A stretch of 55,090 nt of DNA from Rickettsiales bacterium (GCA_031265235.1 JAISCX010000023.1:1-55090); one strand, 5' to 3'; shown: positions 36,089-47,069, counted from the stretch's first letter. Notes: generated by a model not told the origin, from the sequence alone. Made by a program: numbers and translations.

Positions 36089-37993
36089 ATGGCAAAAGTA
36101 TTGGGAATTGACCTTGGGACAACGAATTCGGCCATGGCGTTCATGGATGGCGCGGACCCTAAAATTATCGAAAACGCCGAAGGACAGCGGACAACCCCGT
36201 CTGTCGCCGCTTTTACTTCGGGCGGTGAACAACTGGTCGGAATCACGGCAAAGAACCAGGCCGTCACAAATCCGGAAAACACTATTTATGAAATCAAGCG
36301 CTTGATGGGCATCCGCTTTGACAGTGCGGAAGAGAAAGAGATCGCAAAGCACGTCCCATACAAAATCGTCCAAGGCGACAACGGCGACGCATGGGTTGAA
36401 ATTGACAGGAAAAAATACGCCCCGTCGCAGATTTCCGCAATTATTCTGGGCAAGCTGAAAAAAGACGCCGAAGCATATCTTGGCGAAACCGTGACGGACG
36501 CGGTGATCACCGTGCCGGCATACTTTAACGATTCCCAGCGCCAGGCGACAAAAGACGCCGGCCGCATCGCGGGCTTGAACGTTCTGCGCATTGTTAATGA
36601 ACCGACCGCGGCGGCGCTTGCATACGGCTTGGACAAAAACAAAAACGGCATTGTCGCGGTATATGACTTGGGCGGCGGAACATTCGATATATCCATATTG
36701 GAAATCATAGACGGGGTGTTCGAAGTAAAATCAACAAACGGCGACACAATGCTTGGCGGCGCGGACTTTGACGCGCGCGTTTTGAAATATCTGGTGGATG
36801 AATTCAAAAAGTCCAGCGGGATTGACTTGTCCGGCGACAAGCTGGCGCTGCAGCGGTTAAAGGAAGCCGCGGAAAAGGCAAAAATCGAATTATCATCCAA
36901 AAATACCACCGATATAAATCTGCCGTTTATTACCGCGGATGCAAGCGGCCCAAAGCATTTGAATATCACGTTGTCGCTGGCGCGGCTGGAATCATTGGTT
37001 GAAGACCTGATTGAACGCTCTATCGAGCCATGCCGCAAAGCGCTGCTGGACGCGGGCATAGATAAATCGCAAATATCCGAAGTAATACTGGTCGGCGGAC
37101 AGACAAGAATGCCGAAAGTTCAGAAAACAGTAAAAGAATTCTTTGGGCGCGAACCGCACAAGGGCGTGAATCCTGACGAAGTCGTGTCACTTGGCGCGGC
37201 GATCCAGGGCGGCGTTTTAAAGGGCGATGTCAAGGATGTTCTGCTGCTGGACGTGACGCCTTTGTCTCTTGGTATTGAAACATTGGGCGGGGTATTCACG
37301 CGCCTGATTGATCGCAACACCACGATTCCGACAAAAAAATCACAAGTGTTTTCAACCGCGGAAGATAATCAGAACGCCGTGACCATCCGCGTATTCCAAG
37401 GCGAGCGCGACATGGCCGCGGACAACAAGCTGCTGGGGCAATTCAATCTGGAAGGAATCGCGCCCGCGCCGCGCGGAATGCCGCAGATAGAGGTATCGTT
37501 TGACATCGACGCGAACGGCATCGTGCATGTGTCCGCCAAAGACAAAGGCACTGGAAAAGAACAAGCGATTTCTATAAAGTCCGATGGCGGATTATCCGAA
37601 GACGACATCAAAAAGATGGTGGCCGAAGCCGCCGCGAACGCAGAAGCGGACAAGAAAAAGAAAGAAGCCGCCGAAGCACGCAACACCGCGGAAACCGCGA
37701 TTCATTCGATAGAAAAATCTTTAAAGGAACACGGCGACAAGCTGGACGAACCTACAAAATCGGCGATAGAATCCGCGAAAAAAGACCTGGCCGACGAACT
37801 TGCGAAATCAGACGCGACGGCCGACGATCTGAAATCAAAGACCGAAGTGCTGACCGAGAAAGCGATGAAACTGGGCGAGATTATTTACAAGCAAGCCCAA
37901 GAAAGCGAGGCGAATGCAGCCGCGCCGGAACAAAGCACAGGCGGGCAGGGCGACAATAACGCAACAGATGCCGAATTTGAAGAGAAGAAGTAA
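36089..37993 (+). CDS. dnaK: Chaperone DnaK (Hsp70)
   Basis: [47 protein letters not shown]. Confidence 0.98.
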   Translation: MAKVLGIDLGTTNSAMAFMDGADPKIIENAEGQRTTPSVAAFTSGGEQLVGITAKNQAVTNPENTIYEIKRLMGIRFDSAEEKEIAKHVPYKIVQGDNGDAWVEIDRKKYAPSQISAIILGKLKKDAEAYLGETVTDAVITVPAYFNDSQRQATKDAGRIAGLNVLRIVNEPTAAALAYGLDKNKNGIVAVYDLGGGTFDISILEIIDGVFEVKSTNGDTMLGGADFDARVLKYLVDEFKKSSGIDLSGDKLALQRLKEAAEKAKIELSSKNTTDINLPFITADASGPKHLNITLSLARLESLVEDLIERSIEPCRKALLDAGIDKSQISEVILVGGQTRMPKVQKTVKEFFGREPHKGVNPDEVVSLGAAIQGGVLKGDVKDVLLLDVTPLSLGIETLGGVFTRLIDRNTTIPTKKSQVFSTAEDNQNAVTIRVFQGERDMAADNKLLGQFNLEGIAPAPRGMPQIEVSFDIDANGIVHVSAKDKGTGKEQAISIKSDGGLSEDDIKKMVAEAAANAEADKKKKEAAEARNTAETAIHSIEKSLKEHGDKLDEPTKSAIESAKKDLADELAKSDATADDLKSKTEVLTEKAMKLGEIIYKQAQESEANAAAPEQSTGGQGDNNATDAEFEEKK

Positions 37994-38015
37994 GTTTCAT
38001 ATTCCGCATTGAAAC

Positions 38016-38046
38016 AAAAAATCGCGCATATCGCGCGATTTTTTAT
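38016..38046. terminator. Terminator after dnaK (convergent)
   Basis: AAAAAATCGCGC-atatc-GCGCGATTTTTTA. Confidence 0.8.
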
Positions 38047-39071
38047 TTCTCAAAACTGCTCTTTTCCGGTAACAGCTCATCCATATACTTTTTATTTTCC
38101 GTAAACATATTGAAATTATCGCTGATTGCGTTCAGCGCGATCATGACAGGCTTGCGCGCCTTGATCTTTGCCGTGGTCCTGCGCGTGGAATCGACCAGGT
38201 CGGTTTTGGCCATCCCGGTCAGCAATCCGCCCAGCATTGCGATATGGCACAGAACAGGATATCGTCCATGATATTTCACGCGCCGGCCGAAAAACCTGCG
38301 CTTTAACGTAATCGTATTTCGTTCCTTTTCATTGTCCAGCAACGGGAACAGCGTCCGCTGCAAATTCGTGTCCGCCCGAAATGTCGTGACAGTGGTCTGC
38401 AGAATTTCATCCTTGTTTTCCGCAAAATTTTCCTGAAAGTATGATTTGCGCATCGGCTCTATGGCGTGGGTCAGCATGATGTTATACTTACGGCCGGTTT
38501 TCTTATAAACGAAATGCACCGTGTTCGCAACGAACTGTTTGAACAATTTGTCGCGCGCGATTATCTTTCCAACCCCGCCGGTTTTGAAAACTTTGTCCGG
38601 CCACGGTTTTTCCTGCATGATGACAATCGGATTGCCGTTCCCGTCAAAAAAGAAATCGGGTTGGACAGGCCGGTTGAAAAAAAAGTCGTCATTGGCGAAT
38701 AAAAAATGTTCCGACAGCCCCGGGATAAAACCCAGGAACATTTCGATGGCATTCGAATTAAAAACGGGCAGGCGTTCTTTTGGAATAATATCCTTGTGAT
38801 CTATAACCGTGACGCGCGGGTTGTCGTTCAGCCAATCCGGCCGCTGGCCGTCGGTCACGATATGCACGTGATTAATCCATGGCGCGAATTTTTCCATGCT
38901 GCGCAGCGCGTATTTCAGTTCATCGTTGTCGTCAAAACGATTCGCAGAGGCGCTTGTCGCGGGAACCTTGCCGGCGGCCGCCAGCGCCGCGTTTTTCTTG
39001 GCCGCCCATTTCGGGTCGCTGCCATTCACCCAAAGATACACTATGTCTATCGGAAAAGTGGAATGTGTCAT
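38043..39071 (-). CDS. Stealth-family protein (putative hexose-1-phosphoryltransferase)
   Basis: IDIVYLWVNGSDPKW (CR1); RFDDNDELKYALRSMEKFAPWINHVHIVTDGQRPDWL and EHFLFANDDFFF (CR2). Confidence 0.9.
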   Translation of the reverse strand: MTHSTFPIDIVYLWVNGSDPKWAAKKNAALAAAGKVPATSASANRFDDNDELKYALRSMEKFAPWINHVHIVTDGQRPDWLNDNPRVTVIDHKDIIPKERLPVFNSNAIEMFLGFIPGLSEHFLFANDDFFFNRPVQPDFFFDGNGNPIVIMQEKPWPDKVFKTGGVGKIIARDKLFKQFVANTVHFVYKKTGRKYNIMLTHAIEPMRKSYFQENFAENKDEILQTTVTTFRADTNLQRTLFPLLDNEKERNTITLKRRFFGRRVKYHGRYPVLCHIAMLGGLLTGMAKTDLVDSTRRTTAKIKARKPVMIALNAISDNFNMFTENKKYMDELLPEKSSFEK

Positions 39072-39099
39072 TTTTATTCGCCTTTTTTTGTTGTTCCGG

Positions 39100-40080
39100 C
39101 TATGCAAACTGCATCAAAAAACGCACCAGTCTTATACGCCCGTTAATAAAAAGGTTCAGAAACATACGCCGCTTCCAATTTAGAAAACGCATGCCCAGCA
39201 TGCCGGAATCCGACAATTTTTTCAATACGCGTCTTGCAGGTTCAAGATGCATGTTTTCTTTCACAACCCTCTTGATAACGCAGTACATGCCGGATGCTTC
39301 CTTGCCCATTATGAAATTCGCCCATATATCGTCCCTGTTCTTGAAATGTTCGTGCAAATACGGCGTTGTGACGGCGAACCGCTGCACAAGGTTTTTATTG
39401 AATCCGCATAATGTGGTGCTGATATCGGATTCCCTGTGAAATACAACGACCGCGTCCGACTGGACGAAATTTTTTATTTTTTCCACAACTTCCGCAATGA
39501 ACAGATTGTCTTCGCCGCCGGCGACCAATTCCCGGTTAAAACGAATGTCGCGAATCGCGTCTTTTCTGAAACAGCATGTCCATATAAAAACCCATATCCC
39601 GTATCCTCTTTTGGATGCAACCATCGGAAAGTCGCTTTTGGGGTCGCCATACGGCGTATGGCCGGGATCGCCATCATACAGCGGCGCCACTGGTATTTTA
39701 AAATCGTCTTTCACCATTTCATACCGGCCGCGCACCATGTCGGCGTTGTATTTTCCAGCCAGATCCATATACATGGCGAACGCGTCCGGCGCGATCAGAT
39801 CATCCTGGTCCAGAAATGTGACATATTCACCGCGGGCGGCGTCAAGACCGGCATTGCGCGCGCACGACACGCCGCGATTTTTATCAGAATCTATAAAAAC
39901 AAAACGCGCGTCCCCCGACGCGAACGAACCCGCGATCGCCGCGGAATTATCGGTACTGCCGTCGTTTACGCAAATGCATTCCCAATCTTTGAACGTTTGG
40001 TTCAGAACAGATTCCAATGCCGGCTTAAGATACTTGCCACCATTGTATATCGGAAGAATGATCGATATTTTCGGATTCAT
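39100..40080 (-). CDS. Glycosyltransferase family 2
   Basis: ISIILPIYNGGKYLKPALESVLNQTFKDWECICVNDGSTDNS; TFLDQDD. Confidence 0.93.
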   Translation of the reverse strand: MNPKISIILPIYNGGKYLKPALESVLNQTFKDWECICVNDGSTDNSAAIAGSFASGDARFVFIDSDKNRGVSCARNAGLDAARGEYVTFLDQDDLIAPDAFAMYMDLAGKYNADMVRGRYEMVKDDFKIPVAPLYDGDPGHTPYGDPKSDFPMVASKRGYGIWVFIWTCCFRKDAIRDIRFNRELVAGGEDNLFIAEVVEKIKNFVQSDAVVVFHRESDISTTLCGFNKNLVQRFAVTTPYLHEHFKNRDDIWANFIMGKEASGMYCVIKRVVKENMHLEPARRVLKKLSDSGMLGMRFLNWKRRMFLNLFINGRIRLVRFLMQFA

Positions 40081-40081
40081 G

Positions 40082-41359
40082 TTATACCGGCAGAATTACA
40101 CGCACGCGGAGTCCGCCCAGCGGACTGTCCTGCAACAAAATCTGGCCGCCGTGATTTTCGATCGCAGTCTGCGCGATGGACAGCCCCAAACCCGTGCCGC
40201 CTGTGGCGCTGCTGCGCGATTCATCCAACCGCACGAAAGGACGCATCGCGTCGGCGCGGCGATTTGCCGGAATTCCTGGACCATCGTCATCAATAATTAT
40301 CTGGATTTGTTCGGGTTCGTCAATCTCGGTCACTTCTATTTTTGATTCTGCAAAGCGCGACGCGTTTTCAATTATATTCTGAAACGCGCTTGCCAATGCC
40401 GTCGGCCGCGCATAAAAAGACATCGGCGCGTCCGGAAAGCGGGTTATAATCTCCTTGCCTGCGGCGATATCCCGCGCAACCCGGGTCAGCATCGGCGGCA
40501 TTGTGATTTCCTGTTCTATTTCCGGAATTTCCCCGCGCGCGAACGCCAGGTATCCGTTTACCATTTCCGTCATCCTGTCTATATCGCGCAGCAAATCATC
40601 GCGCGCGGCGTTGTCCGTTTCCACGCCCAGACGCATGCGCGTAAGCGGCGCTTTCAAATCATGCGACACCGCGTTCAGCATATCCGTCCGCGTGCGGTTA
40701 TAACGGTTCAAACGCTCCTTCATAGTGATCAGCGCGGTTGCCGCTTCGCGGATTTCGCGGGAACCGGACGGCCGGAAACCCGGCGCGTCCAGCCCGCGGC
40801 CGAATCGGTTCGCGGCGCGCGCAATCTTTGTGATGGACCGCGTGTGCACGATAATGAACGGCGCAATCAGCATGCCGACCAATAGAATGCTGCCAATCAG
40901 CCAAAGGGCGAAAACTTCCGTGCTGGTGGAATACACGCGGTAAAGCGATGTCGCGAAAGTCACGATTTTGCCGGACACGGGCACATCGATAAACATCAGC
41001 ATATTACCGCGGTCTATATATATATCCGCCGGAACTTTCGCACGGTTGTTCAAATAATCGGCCAAGCGCCCGACTTCGCGGGAACTGTTGTCATTGTGTT
41101 TGGGACGACGCAGCTTTTCGTTTATAGACACGTTTATCCCAGTGCTTTTTGCCATGGTCGCGACAGCGGAATCATTCCCGCTTTCCATCAGATTCAGCAT
41201 CGTGACAATTTCGCCGGACAGATATCGCGCCATGCTTGAATGCACGCGCGACCAGTGATTTCCAAAGAAAAAGTTCGCGGCCAAAGCCTGGACCACAATC
41301 AGCGGAATAAGAATCATCAGCACAGTGCGCCAAAGAAAAGAACGTGGAAATAGTTTCAT
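40082..41359 (-). CDS. HAMP-domain sensor histidine kinase (EnvZ-like)
   Basis: Two TM helices; AVSHDLKAPLTRMRLGVE (H-box); IIENASRF (N-box); DDGPGIP; GGTGLGLSIAQ. Confidence 0.93.
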   Translation of the reverse strand: MKLFPRSFLWRTVLMILIPLIVVQALAANFFFGNHWSRVHSSMARYLSGEIVTMLNLMESGNDSAVATMAKSTGINVSINEKLRRPKHNDNSSREVGRLADYLNNRAKVPADIYIDRGNMLMFIDVPVSGKIVTFATSLYRVYSTSTEVFALWLIGSILLVGMLIAPFIIVHTRSITKIARAANRFGRGLDAPGFRPSGSREIREAATALITMKERLNRYNRTRTDMLNAVSHDLKAPLTRMRLGVETDNAARDDLLRDIDRMTEMVNGYLAFARGEIPEIEQEITMPPMLTRVARDIAAGKEIITRFPDAPMSFYARPTALASAFQNIIENASRFAESKIEVTEIDEPEQIQIIIDDDGPGIPANRRADAMRPFVRLDESRSSATGGTGLGLSIAQTAIENHGGQILLQDSPLGGLRVRVILPV

Positions 41360-41453
41360 AAAAAAACTCCGTCTTTCGGGGAACAATCAATACAAGGTTA
41401 CTGATACCGGCTCGGATAATGATACAAAGGTCGATTCAAGTTCCGATACGGCA

Positions 41454-42083
41454 TCACTTTTCACTTATCACTATCTTGTATCCCTTGCCCCGCACCGTTA
41501 TAATATCAGCATTTTTAAGATTTGCACGCAATTTTTCACGCAGCCGCTTTGCGACCATGGGCGGCACTGACGCGATATTTCCAACCGGCGACGCCAATTC
41601 TTTCAGAAACCTGCTTTCTGCCAAAGAAAGGGCCAGCAATTTATGCTCTGCGCCATCATCGATGAAAAATTCCCCGTCGGCAAGCCTTAATCCTTTTGGC
41701 ATGCTGGTGTCAAAGGCGTCGGCATTTTTCATCACGTTGTTAAGCCGCAGAATCAATTCTTTCAATTGGAACGGCTTTGCCAGGTAATCGTCCGCGCCGG
41801 ATTCAAGCCCATCTATTGCGTTTTCCGGCCCCGATAGCGCGGTAAGCATTATTACCGGCGCCTTGATTCCGCGCGCGCGCCATCCGCGCAAGGCGGAAAG
41901 CCCGTCAATACCCGTCATCATTCGGTCCAGAACAATCGCGTCTGGAATAATCCGGTCCATGATTTTTTCCGCAAATTCGGCGGAATCCGCAGTGACCACG
42001 GAAAAATCGGCCGCCCGCAAACCCTTTGCCAGACTGGACCGCAACATATCGTCATCGTCAATGATAAGGATGGTCTTTTGCAT
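41454..42083 (-). CDS. OmpR-type response regulator with divergent output domain
   Basis: ILIIDDDDMLRSSLAKGL, VLDRMM, MLTA, DYLAKPF; C-terminal ITVRGKGYKI. Confidence 0.9.
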   Translation of the reverse strand: MQKTILIIDDDDMLRSSLAKGLRAADFSVVTADSAEFAEKIMDRIIPDAIVLDRMMTGIDGLSALRGWRARGIKAPVIMLTALSGPENAIDGLESGADDYLAKPFQLKELILRLNNVMKNADAFDTSMPKGLRLADGEFFIDDGAEHKLLALSLAESRFLKELASPVGNIASVPPMVAKRLREKLRANLKNADIITVRGKGYKIVISEK

Positions 42084-42087
42084 ATTA

Positions 42088-42160
42088 GTGACTTGTGACT
42101 TGTGACTTGTGATTTGAACAATTGCGGATTACAAGTCACAAATCACACATCACGAATCAC
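42088..42160. repeat. Heptamer tandem repeats (4x GTGAYTT) facing 4 inverted copies (NNRTCAC)
   Basis: GTGACTT GTGACTT GTGACTT GTGATTT ... AAGTCAC AAATCAC ACATCAC GAATCAC. Confidence 0.9.
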
Positions 42161-43137
42161 TTCTCCAATGGTTCCACCGCGTATTCCCCGGGGCGGATAA
42201 TCTGGGTATCGGGACCTGCGGCAAACGCGCCGGCAGCAGCAGAATCATTGACCGCCGCCCGCATTTTTATGCCGGAATTAGATGATTCGACCTTGAACAG
42301 CGCGTATCCCGTGCCGCCGCCCATGGCCGGACCCTGCATTCCCAACGAATAATATCCGCCAAGAACGCCATAATCCAAATCAATGTAATCCATATTGAAC
42401 AGCAGGGACACATTCGTGTATCCGTCCGACGTCATGCTGCACGTAAATTCCCGCGCAGCCAGGGTCGCTTGGGAATTCATCGGGACCACTATATCTGTAA
42501 TCGTGGGCTGGCATCGGACGCTGACGCCATTCACAAGCATGTCGAACGTCATGCCGATCGTCGCCTTGGACAGTCCGGCGGACAGCAATACTTGGTCGAT
42601 TGTTATCTTTGGGACTTTGACCATCGCGTTCGCAACGCCGATCCTGACCGGAAAGGAAATCCCGGACTGAATACATGCGCGGGTAAACGGATCCGCTTCG
42701 CAAATATGCATGCGCGAATGAGAATTCATCATAAATATATTCGACAAAGAGTTAAACAAGAACGTCCTGGGCGTGCGATCGTTCATCCGCGTGCACCCGA
42801 AATCACGGCATATAATGCTTGGCCTGTCCGCAAAGGAAAGCGCCGTTCCGGGATTGGCGTTGCTTTTATCCATGCGCGCCGCCTCTATATTATCATCGTA
42901 ATTCAACGAATCCGCGCGCATCATAAATTGGCCTTCGGGGATAAAATTGACGTCGTCGGGATACGCGTAATAGGACTGCACGGGCGTATCGGTGTATATA
43001 ACCTGGGCAAAACTATCTTCTTCCATCGCCTGCTGCGCGGCGCACAGGGCGTCCGGAAACAAGACTGCGGCCAATACCGCCATCCCGCGCCAGAATCCGA
43101 ATGTCTTTGCTTTTTGAAGTTTTGTAATTTGCGTCAT
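42157..43137 (-). CDS. Secreted protein of unknown function
   Basis: Signal-like GFWRGMAVLAAVLFPDALCAA; 326-aa intact ORF. Confidence 0.7.
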   Translation of the reverse strand: MTQITKLQKAKTFGFWRGMAVLAAVLFPDALCAAQQAMEEDSFAQVIYTDTPVQSYYAYPDDVNFIPEGQFMMRADSLNYDDNIEAARMDKSNANPGTALSFADRPSIICRDFGCTRMNDRTPRTFLFNSLSNIFMMNSHSRMHICEADPFTRACIQSGISFPVRIGVANAMVKVPKITIDQVLLSAGLSKATIGMTFDMLVNGVSVRCQPTITDIVVPMNSQATLAAREFTCSMTSDGYTNVSLLFNMDYIDLDYGVLGGYYSLGMQGPAMGGGTGYALFKVESSNSGIKMRAAVNDSAAAGAFAAGPDTQIIRPGEYAVEPLEK

Positions 43138-43262
43138 TTCTTACTCCGCTGGAACTATTTGATTAATCTTAGAACAAATGTCAATAATCTTGCAAGCCAA
43201 AAAATAATGTTGAAATTTAAAGAGTATTTGGTGTATAAAGCCATCAACTGAAAGGAGCACCA

Positions 43263-43922
43263 ATGGTTGACGTAGTAATCCCCGGCGAAACCGGAAAAAT
43301 CCACGCCGTTTATCATAAATCGTCAGATGCCGCCGCACCGCTTGCCGTGGTGCTGTCGGGAAATCCCAAAGGCGGCCTTCACATGAACGACCGGATAACG
43401 TATGCGGTATTCCGCAGTTTTATGGATATCGGGTTTTCCGTGGTCCGCTTTAACTATCGCGGCGTCGGCGACAGCGAAGGGACGCTGGGCACCACGTCGG
43501 ACAACATGATCGACATCGCGACCGTGATCGACTGGGTTCAAAACCAGAACGAAGACAGCGACAAGATATGGCTGGCGGGAAACCATATCGGCGCGTGGTA
43601 TGTGCTGCAAACCATGATGCGGCGCCCCGAAGTATCCGGATTTGCCCTGATATCGCCGGATTGCAGCATTTCCGATTTTTCTTTCCTGTCGCCGCGGCCG
43701 AATCGGGGTCTGTTGATCCAAGGTTCGCAAGAAAACGAAGACGCATTGGGCTTTGCCCCGCATCTTACGCAGATACTGAAAAAACAAGCGCAGATAAATT
43801 TGGAAACCATACGCATCAAAGGCGCAAACGCAAAGTTCGAAGCCCAGGGCGCGCTAAAACAATTATATGACGACGTAAAAGCATATGTCGGCCGCGAGAA
43901 TGAAGACAACAAGTTGTTGTGA
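43263..43922 (+). CDS. Alpha/beta-hydrolase fold protein, possibly inactive
   Basis: VVRFNYRGVGDSEG oxyanion region; nucleophile elbow reads GNHIGA rather than GxSxG. Confidence 0.8.
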   Translation: MVDVVIPGETGKIHAVYHKSSDAAAPLAVVLSGNPKGGLHMNDRITYAVFRSFMDIGFSVVRFNYRGVGDSEGTLGTTSDNMIDIATVIDWVQNQNEDSDKIWLAGNHIGAWYVLQTMMRRPEVSGFALISPDCSISDFSFLSPRPNRGLLIQGSQENEDALGFAPHLTQILKKQAQINLETIRIKGANAKFEAQGALKQLYDDVKAYVGRENEDNKLL

Positions 43923-45064
43923 TGGCAAAAGAACAAACGCATCTTGATTATAAAGACACCATAAACTTTGGCGGCTATTACACGCCGGACCACCTGGTTG
44001 ATATGGTATATAACATGCTGCGTCGAAATATCCCGGACATGCTGGCGCATAAAGTCATTGATACTTCATGCGGTTACGGTAATTTTTTGAGAGAGCAAAA
44101 CTCCATAGGCGCGGACTGCGACAAATTCGCAATAGAACAAGCGGCAAGCAATTCGCCCGACGGATGCATGTTTTTTCATCACAATAGTCTGCAAAATGTC
44201 CGCCGCGATCAATATTGTCTGAATAATAATGATAAAATCATAATTGTTGGGAATCCCCCTTATAATGATACGACTTCAATTATCAGGAATGAAATCAAGC
44301 ATGAAATTTGCGGGATAGATGCCGACCTGCGCCATCGCGATATGGGGATTTCTTTTTTGTTGTCTTATAACAAGCTGGGCGCTGACTATATTTGCGTTTT
44401 GCATCCGTTGTCTTATTTGATAAAAAAGGCGAATTTTGACTCTCTGGGCAATTTCAAAAATAATTATAAGCTGATCGATAGTGTGATTGTAAGCAGCGGG
44501 GAATTTTCCGCAACTTCCAAAACAACGCAATTTCCAATCGTAATCGCGCTTTACAAGCGTGGAAAAGGCATGGACTATGAATTTATAAAAAATTATGAAT
44601 TCAGAACGGATAATGTCAAAGCTTTCAAATTGAGCCAATTTGACAGGCTTTGCAACTATATTACAAAATATCCAAACCAGCGGTTTGTCGAACAAAAAGA
44701 TGCCGCGGCATTTTTTTGGACCATGCGGGATATAAACGCGTTAAAGCGCACACGGACATTTACAGAAAAAGAAGTTCGCAATTCAATTCGTGTCGCGCGC
44801 GACAAATTGGCTCTTTACTGCTATGCCGACATATTCAAGGATTACGCCGCGCATATTCCGTATTATTTCGGCAACAGCGACATCCCGATCGATAAAAAGA
44901 AATTCGACGCCATAGCGGATATGTTTCTGGTAACCGCATTGCGAAAATATAAATTCTTGTCGCATTTGCTGCCGCCTGGTCATGAAAATATAAATTATGA
45001 CATGGCCATTCATCAATATTTTAAAGACCTGTTGGGAGAATATTATGTGGATAAAAAAGATTGA
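43919..45064 (+). CDS. Type II N6-adenine DNA methyltransferase
   Basis: KVIDTSCGYGNFL (SAM motif I), IIIVGNPPYND (NPPY motif IV). Confidence 0.88.
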   Translation: MMAKEQTHLDYKDTINFGGYYTPDHLVDMVYNMLRRNIPDMLAHKVIDTSCGYGNFLREQNSIGADCDKFAIEQAASNSPDGCMFFHHNSLQNVRRDQYCLNNNDKIIIVGNPPYNDTTSIIRNEIKHEICGIDADLRHRDMGISFLLSYNKLGADYICVLHPLSYLIKKANFDSLGNFKNNYKLIDSVIVSSGEFSATSKTTQFPIVIALYKRGKGMDYEFIKNYEFRTDNVKAFKLSQFDRLCNYITKYPNQRFVEQKDAAAFFWTMRDINALKRTRTFTEKEVRNSIRVARDKLALYCYADIFKDYAAHIPYYFGNSDIPIDKKKFDAIADMFLVTALRKYKFLSHLLPPGHENINYDMAIHQYFKDLLGEYYVDKKD

Positions 45065-45806
45065 TGCCGCAAATAAAGCTTTGCACATAGCGATTCCTTT
45101 AACAAAAGGAACTGATAAAACGCGCATAAAGAAACGCAGTTTTTTCAATGAATACGGCGTGCCGGTTTCCACTCGGTCGGAATCGTTTTCCCAATCATGC
45201 TATGTCGAATGGCAAATAGGATATGATGTAATAACTGCGGACGCCGAAAAGCTTGAACGAACAAGCATAAAAGACAAAATTTTTACCGGGGCAAACGGAA
45301 AAAAGAAAACTTTATACGAACTATCCGAATATATATATTATTTTCATAAATGGGGAATCATTAGCAGACGCGATTTGCTTTCTATAAAAGAATTCCTGCA
45401 AAAATTGACCGAATCCGATTATATAGACAACCCGGACAATTTTGCGATAGAGCGCAGCCAGCCAGTGGAAAGAAAAGTCCTTGGGATAGATTTTGCCTAT
45501 ACGCAGGTAAAATACCCAATGCTGATTCATAAGTTCGGAAGATATGAAGTTATGACGGAAATCAAAATTACAGAGAAACAATATGCCATCGGCGTGCAGC
45601 CAATGCTTTATTTTTGTTTCCCGGTCACAGAATTAAAATCTGATACTCCGATCATTGGGCGCACTGCGGAAGCAAAAGAAACTGCGGATTTTATAATAGA
45701 CAAAGACAATATACGCATATTTTTGGAAATACTTAAAATGTTTGGAATATTAAGCAAAGGACATAATCAAGACATAATAACAATCATAACCAAGATTACA
45801 GAATGA
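45045..45806 (+). CDS. Putative type II restriction endonuclease partner
   Basis: SD GGGAG, ATG overlaps the MTase end; YEVMTEIKI candidate ExK catalytic motif; genetic context. Confidence 0.6.
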   Translation: MWIKKIDAANKALHIAIPLTKGTDKTRIKKRSFFNEYGVPVSTRSESFSQSCYVEWQIGYDVITADAEKLERTSIKDKIFTGANGKKKTLYELSEYIYYFHKWGIISRRDLLSIKEFLQKLTESDYIDNPDNFAIERSQPVERKVLGIDFAYTQVKYPMLIHKFGRYEVMTEIKITEKQYAIGVQPMLYFCFPVTELKSDTPIIGRTAEAKETADFIIDKDNIRIFLEILKMFGILSKGHNQDIITIITKITE

Positions 45807-46798
45807 AGAATATACCTAATGAAAGATTTTCAAACCCAGAAATCCCGGATGAACTGGGGGTGACGATTCGTCCGAAAAAGCTGTCCGATTTCGTCGGCCA
45901 GACCGACTTGAAAAATAATCTGTCGGTCTTTATCGGCGCGGCAAAATCAAGGGCGGAAGCGATGGACCACGTCCTGCTTTACGGCCCCCCGGGATTGGGC
46001 AAGACCACGCTGGCGCATATCGTCGCGAACGAACTGGGCACGAATTTTCGCGCGACGGCGGCGCCCATGCTGACCAAGCAGGGCGATCTGGCCGCGATAC
46101 TTACCGCGCTGGAACCTATGGACGTTTTATTCATTGATGAAATCCACAGGCTGCCTGCCGCAATCGAAGAAGTTCTTTACTCTGCAATGGAAGACTTCAA
46201 GCTGGACATCATGCTGGGCGAAGGGCCATCTGCGAAATCGGTGCGTATCGATCTGCCGCCGTTTACGCTTGTCGGCGCCACGACGCGGACGGGCCTGTTG
46301 TCCAATCCTTTGCGGGACCGATTCGGAATTGACTTGCGGCTGAATTTTTATTCGCCGAATGATCTGGCCAAAATTATTTCGCGCAGCGCGGGCATTCTTG
46401 GCATTCCGGTCGATGCGGCCGCGGCCGCGATCCTCGCAGGCAGCAGCCGCGGAACGCCGCGTATCGCAAACCGGCTGTTAAAGCGCACCCGCGACTTTGC
46501 GGCGGCGGTCGGAAAGAAAGCCATAGATAACGATGTAATCAAAACAACGCTGTTCCAATTGCACATAGATGCGCGCGGACTGGATGAAATAGACCGCGAA
46601 TACATGACGGCGATTGTCAAACATTATGCCGGCGGTCCGGTCGGAATTGAAAACCTTTCCGCGATTCTTTCCGAACCATCGGATACCATCGAAGACGTAA
46701 TCGAACCGTATCTGATGCAGCAGGGCTTTATCCAACGCACCCCGCGCGGCCGCATGCTGACAGAGCAGGGTTATAAGCATCTTGGACTGGAGAAATAA
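45803..46798 (+). CDS. ruvB: Holliday junction branch migration helicase RuvB
   Basis: [54 protein letters not shown]. Confidence 0.97.
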   Translation: MKNIPNERFSNPEIPDELGVTIRPKKLSDFVGQTDLKNNLSVFIGAAKSRAEAMDHVLLYGPPGLGKTTLAHIVANELGTNFRATAAPMLTKQGDLAAILTALEPMDVLFIDEIHRLPAAIEEVLYSAMEDFKLDIMLGEGPSAKSVRIDLPPFTLVGATTRTGLLSNPLRDRFGIDLRLNFYSPNDLAKIISRSAGILGIPVDAAAAAILAGSSRGTPRIANRLLKRTRDFAAAVGKKAIDNDVIKTTLFQLHIDARGLDEIDREYMTAIVKHYAGGPVGIENLSAILSEPSDTIEDVIEPYLMQQGFIQRTPRGRMLTEQGYKHLGLEK

Positions 46799-46799
46799 A

Positions 46800-47069
46800 A
46801 TGAAAGACAAAATATCACAGGTTTGCGACGCGATGAAAGATCTCTTGGTTTATAAGAACAAGGAATACGGAAACTCTGCATTGAATCCGATCGGGATTTT
46901 CAGCAAACAGGATGCGGAAAATTCAATAGACATACGTCTTGACGACAAATTGTCGCGGATTAAGAACGCGAAAGAGCTGCGCAAGAACGACATCGCCGAT
47001 CTAATCGGATATCTGGTTCTGCTGTGCATATCCCAGGGTTGGGACGATTTTTCAGAGTTCAAGGATTAA
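46800..47069 (+). CDS. Nmad1/DUF1599-like small protein
   Basis: KNKEYGNSALNPIGIFSKQDAENSIDIRLDDKLSRIKNAKEL...DLIGYLVLL. Confidence 0.6.
   Translation: MKDKISQVCDAMKDLLVYKNKEYGNSALNPIGIFSKQDAENSIDIRLDDKLSRIKNAKELRKNDIADLIGYLVLLCISQGWDDFSEFKD

Noticed and set aside
36286-37059. 257-aa minus ORF
   Set aside because: Antisense to dnaK.
39436-40345. Plus ORFs of 286 and 282 aa
   Set aside because: Antisense to the GT2 gene and histidine kinase.
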